From contig NZ_LIXI01000007.1 in assembly GCF_001905595.1 (NCBI RefSeq), forward strand, positions 62,001 through 126,000: 64,000 bases of DNA. The letters are read 5' to 3'. The notes beneath the pieces are model-generated. The model did no database searches and was not told the DNA's origin. It saw nothing but the letters and a program-made list of their open reading frames with translations. A program made the translations under genes and the position numbers. This DNA comes from Streptomyces sp. CB00316. GTDB taxonomy: Bacteria > Actinomycetota > Actinomycetes > Streptomycetales > Streptomycetaceae. Shown here piece by piece: positions 40,452-49,201 of the stretch; position 1 is the first letter of the stretch, and each line of letters begins with the position of its first letter.

Positions 40452-41720
40452 TCAGCCGAAGAAGTTCCGGACGTGCTCCAGCCCGTCCACCAGTGCGTCT
40501 ACCTCGGCGGGCGTGGAGTACAGATAGAACGACGCTCGCGTCGTCGCGGGAATTCCGTACCGCAGGCAGACCGGGCGCGCGCAGTGGTGGCCGACCCGGA
40601 CACAGATGCCCATCTCGTCGAGGACCTGGCCCACGTCGTGCGGGTGGATGTCCCCGAGGGTGAAGGAGATCGTCGCCCCGCGGTCCTCGGCCGTCGCCGG
40701 ACCGATGATCCGCAGGTCGGGGACCTCCAGGAGGCGCTTCACCGCGTACTGGGTGATCGCCTTCTCGTGCTGGTGGATGTTCTCCATGCCGATCGAGGAG
40801 AGGTAGTCCACGGCCGCGCCGAGGCCGACGGCCTGGGCGATCGGGGGCGTACCGGCCTCGAACTTGTGCGGCGCCGGAGCGTAGGTGGACGAGTGCATCG
40901 ACACGGTCTCGATCATCTCGCCGCCACCGAGGAACGGCGGCAGGTCCTCCAGGAGCTCCTGTCGTCCCCAGAGCACGCCGATGCCGGTCGGACCGACCAT
41001 CTTGTGGCCGGTGAAGGCCACGAAGTCGGCCTGGAGCGCCTGCACGTCCAGCACCATGTGCGGGGCCGCCTGCGAGGCGTCGATGCAGACCAGCGCGCCG
41101 ACCTGCTGGGCGCGGCGGATGATCTGCTCGACCGGGTTGACGGTGCCCAGGATGTTGGAGACCAGCGTGAAGGAGACGATCTTCGTCTTCTCGGTGATGA
41201 TCTCGTCGATGTTCGACAGGTCGAGCCGGCCGTCGTCGGTGATGCCGAACCACTTCAGCTTCGCGCCGGTGCGCTGCGAGAGCAGCTGCCACGGCACGAT
41301 GTTGGAGTGGTGCTCCATCTCCGTGGTGACGATCTCGGTGTCGCGGTCCACCCGGTAGGGCTCATCCGCCCAGCCGAGCATGTTGGCCACGAGGTTGAGC
41401 GACTCCGAGGCGTTCTTGGTGAAGATCACCTCGTTGCGGCTCGGCGCGTTGATGAAGGCCGCGACCTTGTCACGGGCGCCTTCGTACAGCGCGGTGGCCT
41501 CCTCGGCGACCGTGTAGACGCCGCGGTGCACGTTCGCGTTGTGGCGCTCGTAGTACGTGTTCAGCGCGTCGAGAACCTGGCGCGGCTTCTGCGAGGTCGC
41601 CGCGGAGTCCAGGTAAACGATCTTCTTGCCGTCGTGGACCGTGCGGTCCAGGATCGGGAAGTCCTTGCGGATCGCCTCGGTGTCGAGGAGGCCGGTGAGC
41701 CCCTGTCGGGCGTCAGTCAC
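40452..41720 (-). CDS. sufS: Cysteine desulfurase SufS
   Basis: SufS removes sulfur from cysteine with PLP to feed Fe-S cluster assembly. The 422-residue enzyme has the Schiff-base lysine K240 (AFTGHKMVGPTG) and catalytic Cys near 380 (VGHHCARPVC) on a short loop, as in group II desulfurases. GTG 41720 overlaps the sufC stop by 4 nt. Confidence 0.95.
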   Translation of the reverse strand: MTDARQGLTGLLDTEAIRKDFPILDRTVHDGKKIVYLDSAATSQKPRQVLDALNTYYERHNANVHRGVYTVAEEATALYEGARDKVAAFINAPSRNEVIFTKNASESLNLVANMLGWADEPYRVDRDTEIVTTEMEHHSNIVPWQLLSQRTGAKLKWFGITDDGRLDLSNIDEIITEKTKIVSFTLVSNILGTVNPVEQIIRRAQQVGALVCIDASQAAPHMVLDVQALQADFVAFTGHKMVGPTGIGVLWGRQELLEDLPPFLGGGEMIETVSMHSSTYAPAPHKFEAGTPPIAQAVGLGAAVDYLSSIGMENIHQHEKAITQYAVKRLLEVPDLRIIGPATAEDRGATISFTLGDIHPHDVGQVLDEMGICVRVGHHCARPVCLRYGIPATTRASFYLYSTPAEVDALVDGLEHVRNFFG

Positions 41721-42481
41721 GCGGAAGCGCCACCCTTCGTGTATGCCTCGTAGCCCTCATTCTCCAGCTGGTCGGCCAGCTCGGCACCGCCGGAGGCCGC
41801 GATCCGGCCGTTGGCGAACACGTGCACGAAGTCGGGCTGGATGTACTTCAGGATGCGGGTGTAGTGCGTGATCAGCAGCGTGCCGACCTCGCCGGTCGCG
41901 CGGACCCGGTTGACACCCTCGGAGACGGTCTTGAGCGCGTCGACGTCCAGGCCGGAGTCGGTCTCGTCCAGGACGGCGATCTTCGGCTTGAGGAGCTCCA
42001 GCTGAAGGATCTCGTGGCGCTTCTTCTCACCGCCGGAGAAGCCCTCGTTGACGTTGCGCTCGGCGAAGGCGGGGTCCATCTGGAGCCCGGCCATCGTCTC
42101 CTTGACCTCCTTGACCCACGTACGCAGCTTGGGCGCCTCGCCGCGGACGGCGGTGGCGGAGGTGCGCAGGAAGTTGGAGACCGAGACACCGGGGATCTCG
42201 ACGGGATACTGCATGGCCAGGAACAGGCCGGCGCGGGCGCGCTCGTCGACGGACATCTCCAGGACGTCCTCGCCGTCCAGGGTGACCGTGCCACTCGTGA
42301 TCGTGTACTTGGGGTGACCCGCGAGCGAGTACGCGAGGGTGGACTTGCCGGACCCGTTGGGGCCCATGATGGCGTGGGTCTCGCCCTGCTTCACGGTCAG
42401 GTCGACGCCCTTGAGGATCTCCTTCGTGGCGTTGTCGGCCTCGACGGAGACGTGCAGGTCGCGGATTTCAAGCGTTGCCAT
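41717..42481 (-). CDS. sufC: Fe-S assembly ATPase SufC
   Basis: SufC is the ATPase of the SufBCD scaffold. The 254-residue ABC protein has Walker A GPNGSGKST, signature FSGGEKKRHEI and Walker B IAVLDETDSGLD, typical of SufC rather than transport ATPases. ATG 42481 is 7 bp beyond the stop of the Rieske gene. Confidence 0.96.
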   Translation of the reverse strand: MATLEIRDLHVSVEADNATKEILKGVDLTVKQGETHAIMGPNGSGKSTLAYSLAGHPKYTITSGTVTLDGEDVLEMSVDERARAGLFLAMQYPVEIPGVSVSNFLRTSATAVRGEAPKLRTWVKEVKETMAGLQMDPAFAERNVNEGFSGGEKKRHEILQLELLKPKIAVLDETDSGLDVDALKTVSEGVNRVRATGEVGTLLITHYTRILKYIQPDFVHVFANGRIAASGGAELADQLENEGYEAYTKGGASA

Positions 42482-42488
42482 GGGTGAC

Positions 42489-42806
42489 TCAGGACTCCTG
42501 GGTGACGGAGACGAGCACATCGTCCCCTTCGATCTTTACGGGGTATACGGGGACGGGGCGCGTCGCGGGAAGGCCGGACGGCTTGCCGGTGCGGAGGTCG
42601 AACGACGAGCCGTGCAGCCAGCACTCGATCGCACAGTCCTCCACCTCGCCCTCCGAGAGCGACACGTTCGCGTGCGAGCAGATGTCGTTGATCGCGAACA
42701 CCTCGCCCCCGGTGCGGACGACGGAGACCGGTATGCCGTCGAACTCCACCCGCTTCGGAGTGTCGTCCTCCAGCTCACTCAGCGCGCACGCCTTGACGAA
42801 GGTCAT
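42489..42806 (-). CDS. Rieske-type [2Fe-2S] ferredoxin in the suf operon
   Basis: This 105-residue protein has the two Rieske half-motifs: C43-x-H45 (DICSHANVSL) and C62-x-x-H65 (ECWLHGSSFD). It resembles ferredoxin subunits of ring-hydroxylating dioxygenases, but its place between sufD and sufC is typical of actinobacterial suf operons. There it may deliver electrons or be an early cluster acceptor. ATG 42806 overlaps the sufD stop by one base. Confidence 0.94.
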   Translation of the reverse strand: MTFVKACALSELEDDTPKRVEFDGIPVSVVRTGGEVFAINDICSHANVSLSEGEVEDCAIECWLHGSSFDLRTGKPSGLPATRPVPVYPVKIEGDDVLVSVTQES

Positions 42807-43987
42807 CAGACGGACGCCCTCAGCTCGGTCTCGATCTTGTCGAGCAGACGCGCTTCCACGTCCGGCAGGCCGATCTGCTGGACCAGCTCGGCGAAGAAGC
42901 CGCGCACGACCAGGCGGCGGGCCTCCTCGGCCGGGATGCCGCGGGACTGGAGGTAGAAGAGCTGCTCGTCGTCGAAGCGGCCGGTCGCCGAGGCGTGGCC
43001 GGCGCCGACGATCTCGCCGGTCTCGATCTCCAGGTTGGGTACGGAGTCGACCCGGGCGCCGTCGGTGAGGACGAGGTTCCGGTTCATCTCGTAGGTGTCG
43101 GTGCCCTCCGCGACGGCCTGGATGAGGACGTCCCCGATCCAGACGGCGTGCGCGCCGTCGCCCTGGAGTGCGCCCTTGTACACCGCGTTGGACTTGCAGT
43201 GCGGGGTGTTGTGGTCGACCAGGAGGCGGTGCTCCTGGTGCTGGCCCTTGTCGGTGAAGTACAGACCGAAGAGCTCAGCCTCGCCCCCGGGCGCCGCGTA
43301 GGCGACCCGCGGGTGCAGGCGGACCAGGTCGCCGCCGAAGGTGACGACGATCGACTTGAAGGAGGCGTCCCGGCCGACCAGCGCGTTGTGCTGGCCGACG
43401 TGGACGGCCGTGTCGTCCCAGTCCTGGACGGAGACGACGGTCAGCCTGGCGCCGTCACCGAGGACGTAGTCGACGTTGGCGGCGAGCACCGCGTCACCGG
43501 TGTGGTCGATGACGACGACGGCCTCGGCGAAGGGCTTCAGCTCGATGAGCTGGTGACCGTAGGCGGTGCCGCCCTCACCGTGCACGGTGATCCGGATGGG
43601 CTCGGTGAGCACGGCCTCCTTGGCGACGGTGACGACCGAGGCCTGCTCGAAGGAGCTGTACGCCTGGGCGGCGACCCGGTCCACCGGCGTACCGGCCTTG
43701 CCGAGCCGCGCGTCGTCGCGGCCGACCGTCTCGACGCTGACGCCGTCGGGCGCCTCGATCGCGACCTTCACACCGCCGCCGTTCGCGACCGCGGTGCCGT
43801 CGTGCAGCCCGCGCAGCCGCTCCAGCGGGGTGAAGCGCCACTCCTCCTCGCGACCGTGCGGGACGGGGAAGTCCGCGACGTCGAAGGACGGAGGCGCGCT
43901 CATGCGCGTGGCGACGGTCGACTCGGCGGCCACCGCGATGGAGCCGGCGGTGGTGGAGCCCACCGGAGTGTTCTGAGCCTCAGCCAT
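42806..43987 (-). CDS. sufD: Fe-S assembly scaffold protein SufD
   Basis: SufD pairs with SufB on SufC to form the scaffold. The 393-residue protein has FPVPHGREEEWRFTPLERL near the N-terminus and the beta-helix core (VWIGDVLIQAVAEGTDTYEMN, VGAGHASATGRFDDEQLFYL). ATG 43987 (MAEAQNTPVG) is the usual Streptomyces start; TTG 44017 lacks a ribosome site. Confidence 0.95.
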   Translation of the reverse strand: MAEAQNTPVGSTTAGSIAVAAESTVATRMSAPPSFDVADFPVPHGREEEWRFTPLERLRGLHDGTAVANGGGVKVAIEAPDGVSVETVGRDDARLGKAGTPVDRVAAQAYSSFEQASVVTVAKEAVLTEPIRITVHGEGGTAYGHQLIELKPFAEAVVVIDHTGDAVLAANVDYVLGDGARLTVVSVQDWDDTAVHVGQHNALVGRDASFKSIVVTFGGDLVRLHPRVAYAAPGGEAELFGLYFTDKGQHQEHRLLVDHNTPHCKSNAVYKGALQGDGAHAVWIGDVLIQAVAEGTDTYEMNRNLVLTDGARVDSVPNLEIETGEIVGAGHASATGRFDDEQLFYLQSRGIPAEEARRLVVRGFFAELVQQIGLPDVEARLLDKIETELRASV

Positions 43988-44045
43988 GGCTGTCGTAGTG
44001 CTCGCTTTCTCAGTCAAGAAGGGGGGTGGTTCGGTAGGGGCCGGG

Positions 44046-44063
44046 GCGGCCGCGTGCGGCCGC
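44046..44063. repeat. Hairpin between sufB and sufD
   Basis: GCGGCCGC-GT-GCGGCCGC lies in the 101-bp sufB-sufD gap. It may stabilise the upstream sufRB message or cap the downstream one. Confidence 0.4.
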
Positions 44064-44088
44064 TCCGTGTCGTCCTCGGGTCGAGGAC

Positions 44089-45510
44089 CTAGCCGACCGA
44101 ACCCTCCATCTGCAGCTCGATCAGCCGGTTCAGCTCCAGGGCGTACTCCATGGGCAGCTCCTTCGCGATCGGCTCGACGAAGCCGCGCACGATCATCGCC
44201 ATGGCCTCGAACTCGGTGAGGCCGCGGCTCATGAGGTAGAAGAGCTGGTCCTCGGAGACCTTGGAGACGGTCGCCTCGTGGCCCATCGACACGTCGTCCT
44301 CGCGGACGTCGACGTAGGGGTAGGTGTCCGAGCGGGAGATCGTGTCGACGAGCAGAGCGTCGCAGAGCACGTTGGACTTCGCGCCCGGCGCGCCCTCGCC
44401 GATCTCGATCAGACCGCGGTAGGACGTACGGCCGCCACCTCGCGCCACCGACTTGGAGACGATGTTCGAGGAGGTGTTCGGCGCCATGTGGACCATCTTG
44501 GCGCCGGCGTCCTGGTGCTGGCCCTCGCCCGCGAAGGCGATGGAGAGGGTCTCACCCTTGGCGTGCTCGCCCATCAGGTAGATGGCCGGGTACTTCATGG
44601 TCACCTTGGAGCCGATGTTGCCGTCGACCCACTCCATGGTCGCGCCCTCGTAGGCCACGGCCCGCTTGGTGACCAGGTTGTAGACGTTGTTCGACCAGTT
44701 CTGGATCGTCGTGTAGCGGCAGCGGCCGCCCTTCTTCACGATGATCTCGACCACGGCGCTGTGCAGCGAGTCCGAGGAGTAGATCGGGGCGGTGCAGCCC
44801 TCGACGTAGTGGACGTATGCGTCCTCGTCGACGATGATCAGCGTCCGCTCGAACTGGCCCATGTTCTCCGTGTTGATACGGAAGTAGGCCTGGAGCGGGA
44901 TCTCGACGTGGACGCCCTTGGGCACGTAGATGAACGAGCCGCCCGACCACACGGCCGAGTTCAGCGAGGCGAACTTGTTGTCACCGACGGGGATGACGGT
45001 GCCGAAGTACTCCTTGAAGAGCTCCGGGTGCTCCTTCAGCGCGGTGTCGGTGTCCATGAAGATGACACCCTGCGCCTCCAGCTCCTCGTTGATCTGGTGG
45101 TAGACGACCTCGGACTCGTACTGCGCGGCGACACCGGCGACGAGGCGCTGCTTCTCCGCCTCCGGGATGCCGAGCTTGTCGTACGTGTTCTTGATGTCCT
45201 CGGGCAGCTCCTCCCAGGAGGCCGCCTGCTTCTCCGTGGACCGCACGAAGTACTTGATGTTGTCGAAGTCGATGCCCGACAGGTCGGAGCCCCAGTTCGG
45301 CATGGGCTTCTTACCGAAGAGCTTGAGGCCCTTGAGCCGCAGCTTCAGCATCCACTCGGGCTCGTTCTTCTTCTCCGAGATGTCGCGGACGACAGCCTCG
45401 GAGAGGCCGCGCTTCGCCGCCGCGCCTGCCGCGTCGGAGTCGGCCCAGCCGAATTCGTACGTACCCAGACCCTCGAGCTCAGGGTGGGCAGTCTCCGTGG
45501 GGAGCGTCAT
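44089..45510 (-). CDS. sufB: Fe-S assembly scaffold protein SufB
   Basis: SufB is the core scaffold on which the nascent [4Fe-4S] cluster forms. The 473-residue protein shows NTSSNIVSKSVARGGGRTSY, SMGHEATVSKVSEDQLFYL and EGCTAPIYSSDSLHSAVVEI, all highly conserved in SufB. No intein is present, although some actinobacteria carry one here. ATG 45510 overlaps the sufR stop by 4 nt. Confidence 0.97.
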   Translation of the reverse strand: MTLPTETAHPELEGLGTYEFGWADSDAAGAAAKRGLSEAVVRDISEKKNEPEWMLKLRLKGLKLFGKKPMPNWGSDLSGIDFDNIKYFVRSTEKQAASWEELPEDIKNTYDKLGIPEAEKQRLVAGVAAQYESEVVYHQINEELEAQGVIFMDTDTALKEHPELFKEYFGTVIPVGDNKFASLNSAVWSGGSFIYVPKGVHVEIPLQAYFRINTENMGQFERTLIIVDEDAYVHYVEGCTAPIYSSDSLHSAVVEIIVKKGGRCRYTTIQNWSNNVYNLVTKRAVAYEGATMEWVDGNIGSKVTMKYPAIYLMGEHAKGETLSIAFAGEGQHQDAGAKMVHMAPNTSSNIVSKSVARGGGRTSYRGLIEIGEGAPGAKSNVLCDALLVDTISRSDTYPYVDVREDDVSMGHEATVSKVSEDQLFYLMSRGLTEFEAMAMIVRGFVEPIAKELPMEYALELNRLIELQMEGSVG

Positions 45511-46250
45511 GCGGGGTTCCTCCCGGCCGTGCTTGCAGATGCTGAATGGGTGGTCTGTGGGGGTGCTGCCTGGCCGCTGCGCGGCACATATGTCGTGCAC
45601 ACGCCGTCGCCGTGGGCGAGGGTGGCCAGACGCTGCACATGGGTCCCGAGGAGGCTGGAGAAGAATTCCGTCTCCGCCTCGCACAGCTGTGGGAACTGCT
45701 CGGCGACATGCGCCACCGGGCAGTGGTGCTGGCACAGCTGCTCGCCCTGCTGCGGGCCCGGCGCGCTTCGCGCCGTAGCAGCGTACCCGTCGGCGCTCAG
45801 GGCCCTGGCGAGGGCCTCCGTGCGCTCCGCGGGCTCCGCGGCCTCGACCGCGGCGCGGTACGGCTCCCCCATCGCCGCCATCCGGGCGCGGGCGAAGGCG
45901 GTGACCGCCTCGTCCCCGCCGGACTCGGCGATGAAGCGCAGGGCGTCCGCGGCCAGCTTGTCGTAGGACTGGTCGAAGGCGTCCCGGCCGCAGTCCGTCA
46001 GGGCGAACACCTTGGCGGGCCTGCCGCGGGTCCGCGCCCCGTAGACCCGCTGTTCACGGGCTTCGACGACACCGTCGGACACGAGGGCGTCCAGGTGGCG
46101 GCGGACGGCGGCCTGGGTGAGGCCGACGCGTTTGGCCAGATCGGCGGCTGTGGACGGACCGTGGTCCAGGATGGAGCGCGCGACCCGGTTGCGCGTGGAG
46201 CGCTCACCGGTCGCGAGTTCCTCCTGAGGAGACCCACCGTCGTATTTCAC
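45507..46250 (-). CDS. sufR: Fe-S-sensing repressor SufR
   Basis: SufR is a winged-helix repressor that carries a [4Fe-4S] cluster and turns the suf operon off when clusters are plentiful. The 247-residue protein has the helix-turn-helix near residues 33-60 (STAADLAKRVGLTQAAVRRH) and cysteines C173, C177 and C190 (QLCQHHCPVAH...LCEAE) as likely cluster ligands. GTG 46250 is the start and may be leaderless, because the operator at 46250-46263 overlaps it. First gene of sufRBD-ferredoxin-CSU-sufT. Confidence 0.94.
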   Translation of the reverse strand: MKYDGGSPQEELATGERSTRNRVARSILDHGPSTAADLAKRVGLTQAAVRRHLDALVSDGVVEAREQRVYGARTRGRPAKVFALTDCGRDAFDQSYDKLAADALRFIAESGGDEAVTAFARARMAAMGEPYRAAVEAAEPAERTEALARALSADGYAATARSAPGPQQGEQLCQHHCPVAHVAEQFPQLCEAETEFFSSLLGTHVQRLATLAHGDGVCTTYVPRSGQAAPPQTTHSASASTAGRNPA

Positions 46251-46263
46251 AACACCATTGTTG
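46250..46263. promoter_or_regulatory. SufR operator
   Basis: CAAC-ACCATT-GTTG matches the CAAC-N6-GTTG palindrome known for SufR. It touches the sufR start codon, so binding would block transcription start of a leaderless message. Confidence 0.8.
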
Positions 46264-46322
46264 CGTAATTCATTCGGTCATGACAACCACGGTCCGAAAC
46301 GATCTACGGTGCGGTTCGTCAC

Positions 46323-46336
46323 TTAGGGTTACCTAA
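46323..46336. promoter_or_regulatory. TTAGG-GTTA-CCTAA palindrome upstream of ABC exporter genes
   Basis: A perfect 5-bp inverted repeat lies 51 bp before the ATPase gene, next to the AT-rich CCTAATCT that could serve as a -10 region. The regulator is unknown. Its half-site spacing (4 bp) does not fit the DtxR/IdeR iron box (9 bp). Confidence 0.45.
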
Positions 46337-46386
46337 TCTGGCCCCGGAAGAGGGGCGGCAGGAGCCCTTGCCTAGACTTACGCGCC

Positions 46387-47313
46387 ATGGAGAACGAGCC
46401 CGTCGTACAGGTCAAGGGCCTGGTGAAGCGGTACGGCACGAAGACCGCGGTGGACGGCCTCGATCTGGTCGTGGCGTCGGACGCGGTGACGGCCGTGCTC
46501 GGCCCGAACGGCGCCGGGAAGACCACCACGATCGAGACCTGCGAGGGTTACCGCCGCCCCGACGCCGGCACCGTACGGGTCCTCGGACTCGACCCGGTCG
46601 CCGACGCGGAGCGGCTGCGCCCCCGGATCGGGGTCATGCTCCAGTCCGGCGGCGTCTACTCCGGCGCCCGGGCGGAGGAGATGCTCCGCCACATGGCCAA
46701 GCTCCACGCCCACCCGCTGGACGTGGACGCCCTGATCGAACGCCTCGGCCTCGGCTCCTGCGGCCGCACCGCCTACCGCCGGCTCTCCGGCGGCCAGCAG
46801 CAGCGCCTCGCCCTGGCCCTCGCGGTCGTCGGCCGGCCCGAGCTGGTCTTCCTGGACGAGCCGACCGCGGGCCTGGACCCGCAGGCCCGCCGCTCCACCT
46901 GGGACCTGGTGCGCGAGCTGCGCGGAGACGGGGTCTCCGTGGTGCTGACCACCCACTTCATGGACGAGGCCGAGGCGCTCGCCGACGACGTCGCGATCAT
47001 CGACGCGGGCCGGGTCATCGCCCAGGGCTCCCCGGAGCAGCTCTGCCGGGGCGGCGCCGAGAACACCCTGCGCTTCACCGGCCGTACGGGGCTCGACCTC
47101 GGCTCCCTGGTCAAGGCGCTGCCCGACGGCTCCGGGGCCGTCGAGCCGCTCCCGGGCACGTACCGCATCACCGGGGCCATCGACCCGCAGCTGCTGGCCA
47201 CCGTCACCTCCTGGTGCGCCCAGCACGGCGTGATGCCCGAGGGCATCTCGGTGGAGCGGCACACCCTGGAGGACGTCTTCCTCGAACTGACCGGCAAGGA
47301 GCTGCGCGCATGA
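46387..47313 (+). CDS. ABC exporter ATP-binding protein
   Basis: This 308-residue ATPase has Walker A GPNGAGKTTT, signature LSGGQQQRL and Walker B LVFLDEPTAGLDP, then a C-terminal regulatory domain of about 90 residues as in DrrA-type drug exporters. It is divergent from sufR, with 136 bp between starts. It works with the permease that overlaps its stop. Confidence 0.93.
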   Translation: MENEPVVQVKGLVKRYGTKTAVDGLDLVVASDAVTAVLGPNGAGKTTTIETCEGYRRPDAGTVRVLGLDPVADAERLRPRIGVMLQSGGVYSGARAEEMLRHMAKLHAHPLDVDALIERLGLGSCGRTAYRRLSGGQQQRLALALAVVGRPELVFLDEPTAGLDPQARRSTWDLVRELRGDGVSVVLTTHFMDEAEALADDVAIIDAGRVIAQGSPEQLCRGGAENTLRFTGRTGLDLGSLVKALPDGSGAVEPLPGTYRITGAIDPQLLATVTSWCAQHGVMPEGISVERHTLEDVFLELTGKELRA

Positions 47314-48077
47314 GCGCCGGTACGTACACCCCGCGCCCCGGCGCCGCCCCGCTCCCCCGGATGATCGCCGCGCAGACCGCGCTGGAGACCCGGATGCTGC
47401 TGCGCAACGGCGAGCAGCTACTGCTGACGGTGATCATCCCGACGCTGCTGCTCGTGCTGTTCAGCGCCGTCGACATCGTGGACACCGGCTCGGGCGCGTC
47501 GGTCGACTTCCTGGCGCCGGGCATCCTCGCCCTGGCCGTGATGTCGACCGCCTTCACCGGCCAGGCCATCGCCACCGGCTTCGAGCGCCGTTACGGGGTG
47601 TTGAAGCGGCTCGGGGCCTCCCCGCTGCCCCGGTGGGCCCTGATGACGGCGAAGACCCTGTCGGTGCTGGTCACCGAGGTGCTCCAGGTGCTGCTGCTGA
47701 CGGTGATCGCCCTCGCGCTGGGCTGGTCGCCGCAGGGCAACCCGCTCTCCGTACTGCTGCTCCTGGTGCTGGGGACCGCCGCGTTCTCCGGGCTCGGGCT
47801 GCTGATGGCCGGGACGCTGAAGGCCGAGGCGACACTCGCCGCCGCCAACCTGGTCTTCCTGCTGCTGCTGGTCGGCGGCGGGGTCATCGTGCCCCTGGAC
47901 AAGTTCCCGGACGCGGTGCAGTCGGTGCTGGGGCTGCTGCCCATCTCGGCGCTCTCGGAAGGGCTGCGGGACGTCCTCCAGCACGGTGCGTCGACGCCGT
48001 GGACGCAGGCCGGGATCCTGGCGGTTTGGGCGGTGCTGGGGCTGGGCGCGGCGGCGAGGTTCTTCCGCTGGGAGTAG
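47310..48077 (+). CDS. ABC-2 type exporter permease
   Basis: This 255-residue membrane protein with six helices is of the ABC-2/DrrB type (LLTVIIPTLLLVLFSAVD, ERRYGVLKRLGASPLPRW, PLDKFPDAVQSVLGLLPIS). ATG 47310 overlaps the ATPase stop by 4 nt. Substrate unknown. In many Streptomyces it lies next to the heme A synthase gene, as here, so a link to respiratory-complex assembly has been considered; nothing in the sequence proves it. Confidence 0.92.
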   Translation: MSAGTYTPRPGAAPLPRMIAAQTALETRMLLRNGEQLLLTVIIPTLLLVLFSAVDIVDTGSGASVDFLAPGILALAVMSTAFTGQAIATGFERRYGVLKRLGASPLPRWALMTAKTLSVLVTEVLQVLLLTVIALALGWSPQGNPLSVLLLLVLGTAAFSGLGLLMAGTLKAEATLAAANLVFLLLLVGGGVIVPLDKFPDAVQSVLGLLPISALSEGLRDVLQHGASTPWTQAGILAVWAVLGLGAAARFFRWE

Positions 48078-48148
48078 GCCGGCCGGGGACTTTCGCGGGC
48101 AAGCGGGTGCGAACCCACCCCTCGTGAAAACATGCACAAGCCTCGTCC

Positions 48149-48154
48149 TACGAT
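48149..48154 (+). promoter_or_regulatory. Candidate -10 box for a leaderless ctaA message
   Basis: TACGAT ends 7 nt before GTG 48162. A weak -35 (TGAAAA, 48125-48130) lies 18 nt upstream. Confidence 0.4.
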
Positions 48155-48161
48155 GGTCCGC

Positions 48162-49139
48162 GTGGAAACCCCCATCTCTGCCATCGCCAAGCGCTGGACG
48201 CCGTCCACCAAGGTGGTGAAGCGTGCCGCGCTCTCCGCCGTGATGATGAGCGTCTTCATCATCGTGACCGGCGGTGCCGTCCGGCTGACCGGTTCGGGCC
48301 TCGGCTGCGACACCTGGCCCAAGTGCACCGACGACAGCCTGTTCGCGACGCCCGAGCAGGGCCTGCACGGCGCGATCGAGTTCGGTAACCGGATGCTGAC
48401 GTACGTCCTGTCGGCGGCCGTCGGCTGGACCATCGTCGCGACCCGCTCCGCCAAGCCGCGCCGTCGCAAGGTCACCCGGCTGGCCTGGTCGCAGTTCTGG
48501 ATCGTGCTCGCCAACGCCGTCCTCGGCGGCATCACCGTCTGGGCGGGGCTCAACCCGTGGACGGTGGCCGGGCACTTCCTGCTCGCCAACGCTCTGCTGG
48601 CCGTCACCGTGATCACCTGGGTCCGGATCGGCGAGGGCGACGGCCCCGCGCGGCCCCGCGCTCCCCTGCCGGTACGCCGCCTCTCCTGGGCGATCCTGGC
48701 CACTACCGTGGTCCTCATCGTGCTCGGCACCTCGGTGACCGGTTCCGGCAAGCACGCGGGCGACAGCAGCGACGTACCGCGCATGCCGTGGGACTGGTCG
48801 GCCGCCGCCCATGTGCACGCCATCGCCGCCTGGGTGGTCTGCGCGCTGGCCATCGCGATGTGGCTGGCCCTGCGGGCCGTCGACGCCCCCGCCGACACCC
48901 GGGCCCGCGCCCGTGACCTGCTGATCGTGCTGCTCGCCCAGGGCGCGATCGGGTACGTGCAGTATTTCAGCGATGTCCCCGAGGTCCTGGTCGGCGTCCA
49001 CATGTTCGGCTCGGCCATCATGTGGATCGCCGTGATCCGCCTGGTGATGAGCATGCGCGAGCGCGGCGACGACGAGTCGGCCACGCTGCCGGGACCGTCC
49101 GCCTCCGCCGAGCAGCAGCCGGCTGCGCAGGCGGTCTGA
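48162..49139 (+). CDS. ctaA: Heme A synthase (COX15/CtaA)
   Basis: This 325-residue membrane enzyme oxidises heme O to heme A for cytochrome aa3 oxidase. Eight helices are apparent. VTGGAVRLTGSGLGCDTWPKC carries the glutamate-free extracellular loop with its Cys pair, and EFGNRMLTYVL and AHVHAIAAWVVC supply heme-binding histidines together with LHGAIEF and GVHMFGSAI. GTG 48162 is chosen because homologues begin about 10 residues before RWTP and TACGAT at 48149-48154 lies at -10 distance, which would make the mRNA leaderless. ATG 48132 is the alternative. Confidence 0.9.
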   Translation: METPISAIAKRWTPSTKVVKRAALSAVMMSVFIIVTGGAVRLTGSGLGCDTWPKCTDDSLFATPEQGLHGAIEFGNRMLTYVLSAAVGWTIVATRSAKPRRRKVTRLAWSQFWIVLANAVLGGITVWAGLNPWTVAGHFLLANALLAVTVITWVRIGEGDGPARPRAPLPVRRLSWAILATTVVLIVLGTSVTGSGKHAGDSSDVPRMPWDWSAAAHVHAIAAWVVCALAIAMWLALRAVDAPADTRARARDLLIVLLAQGAIGYVQYFSDVPEVLVGVHMFGSAIMWIAVIRLVMSMRERGDDESATLPGPSASAEQQPAAQAV

Positions 49140-49201
49140 GAGGCCCCGCATACGGCGCAGGGGCGGCGGGCATGTGCCCGCCGCCCCTGCGCCGTACCCG
49201 C

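Noticed and set aside
46323..46336. DtxR/IdeR iron box
   Set aside because: TTAGG and CCTAA are separated by 4 bp; the iron box needs about 9 bp.
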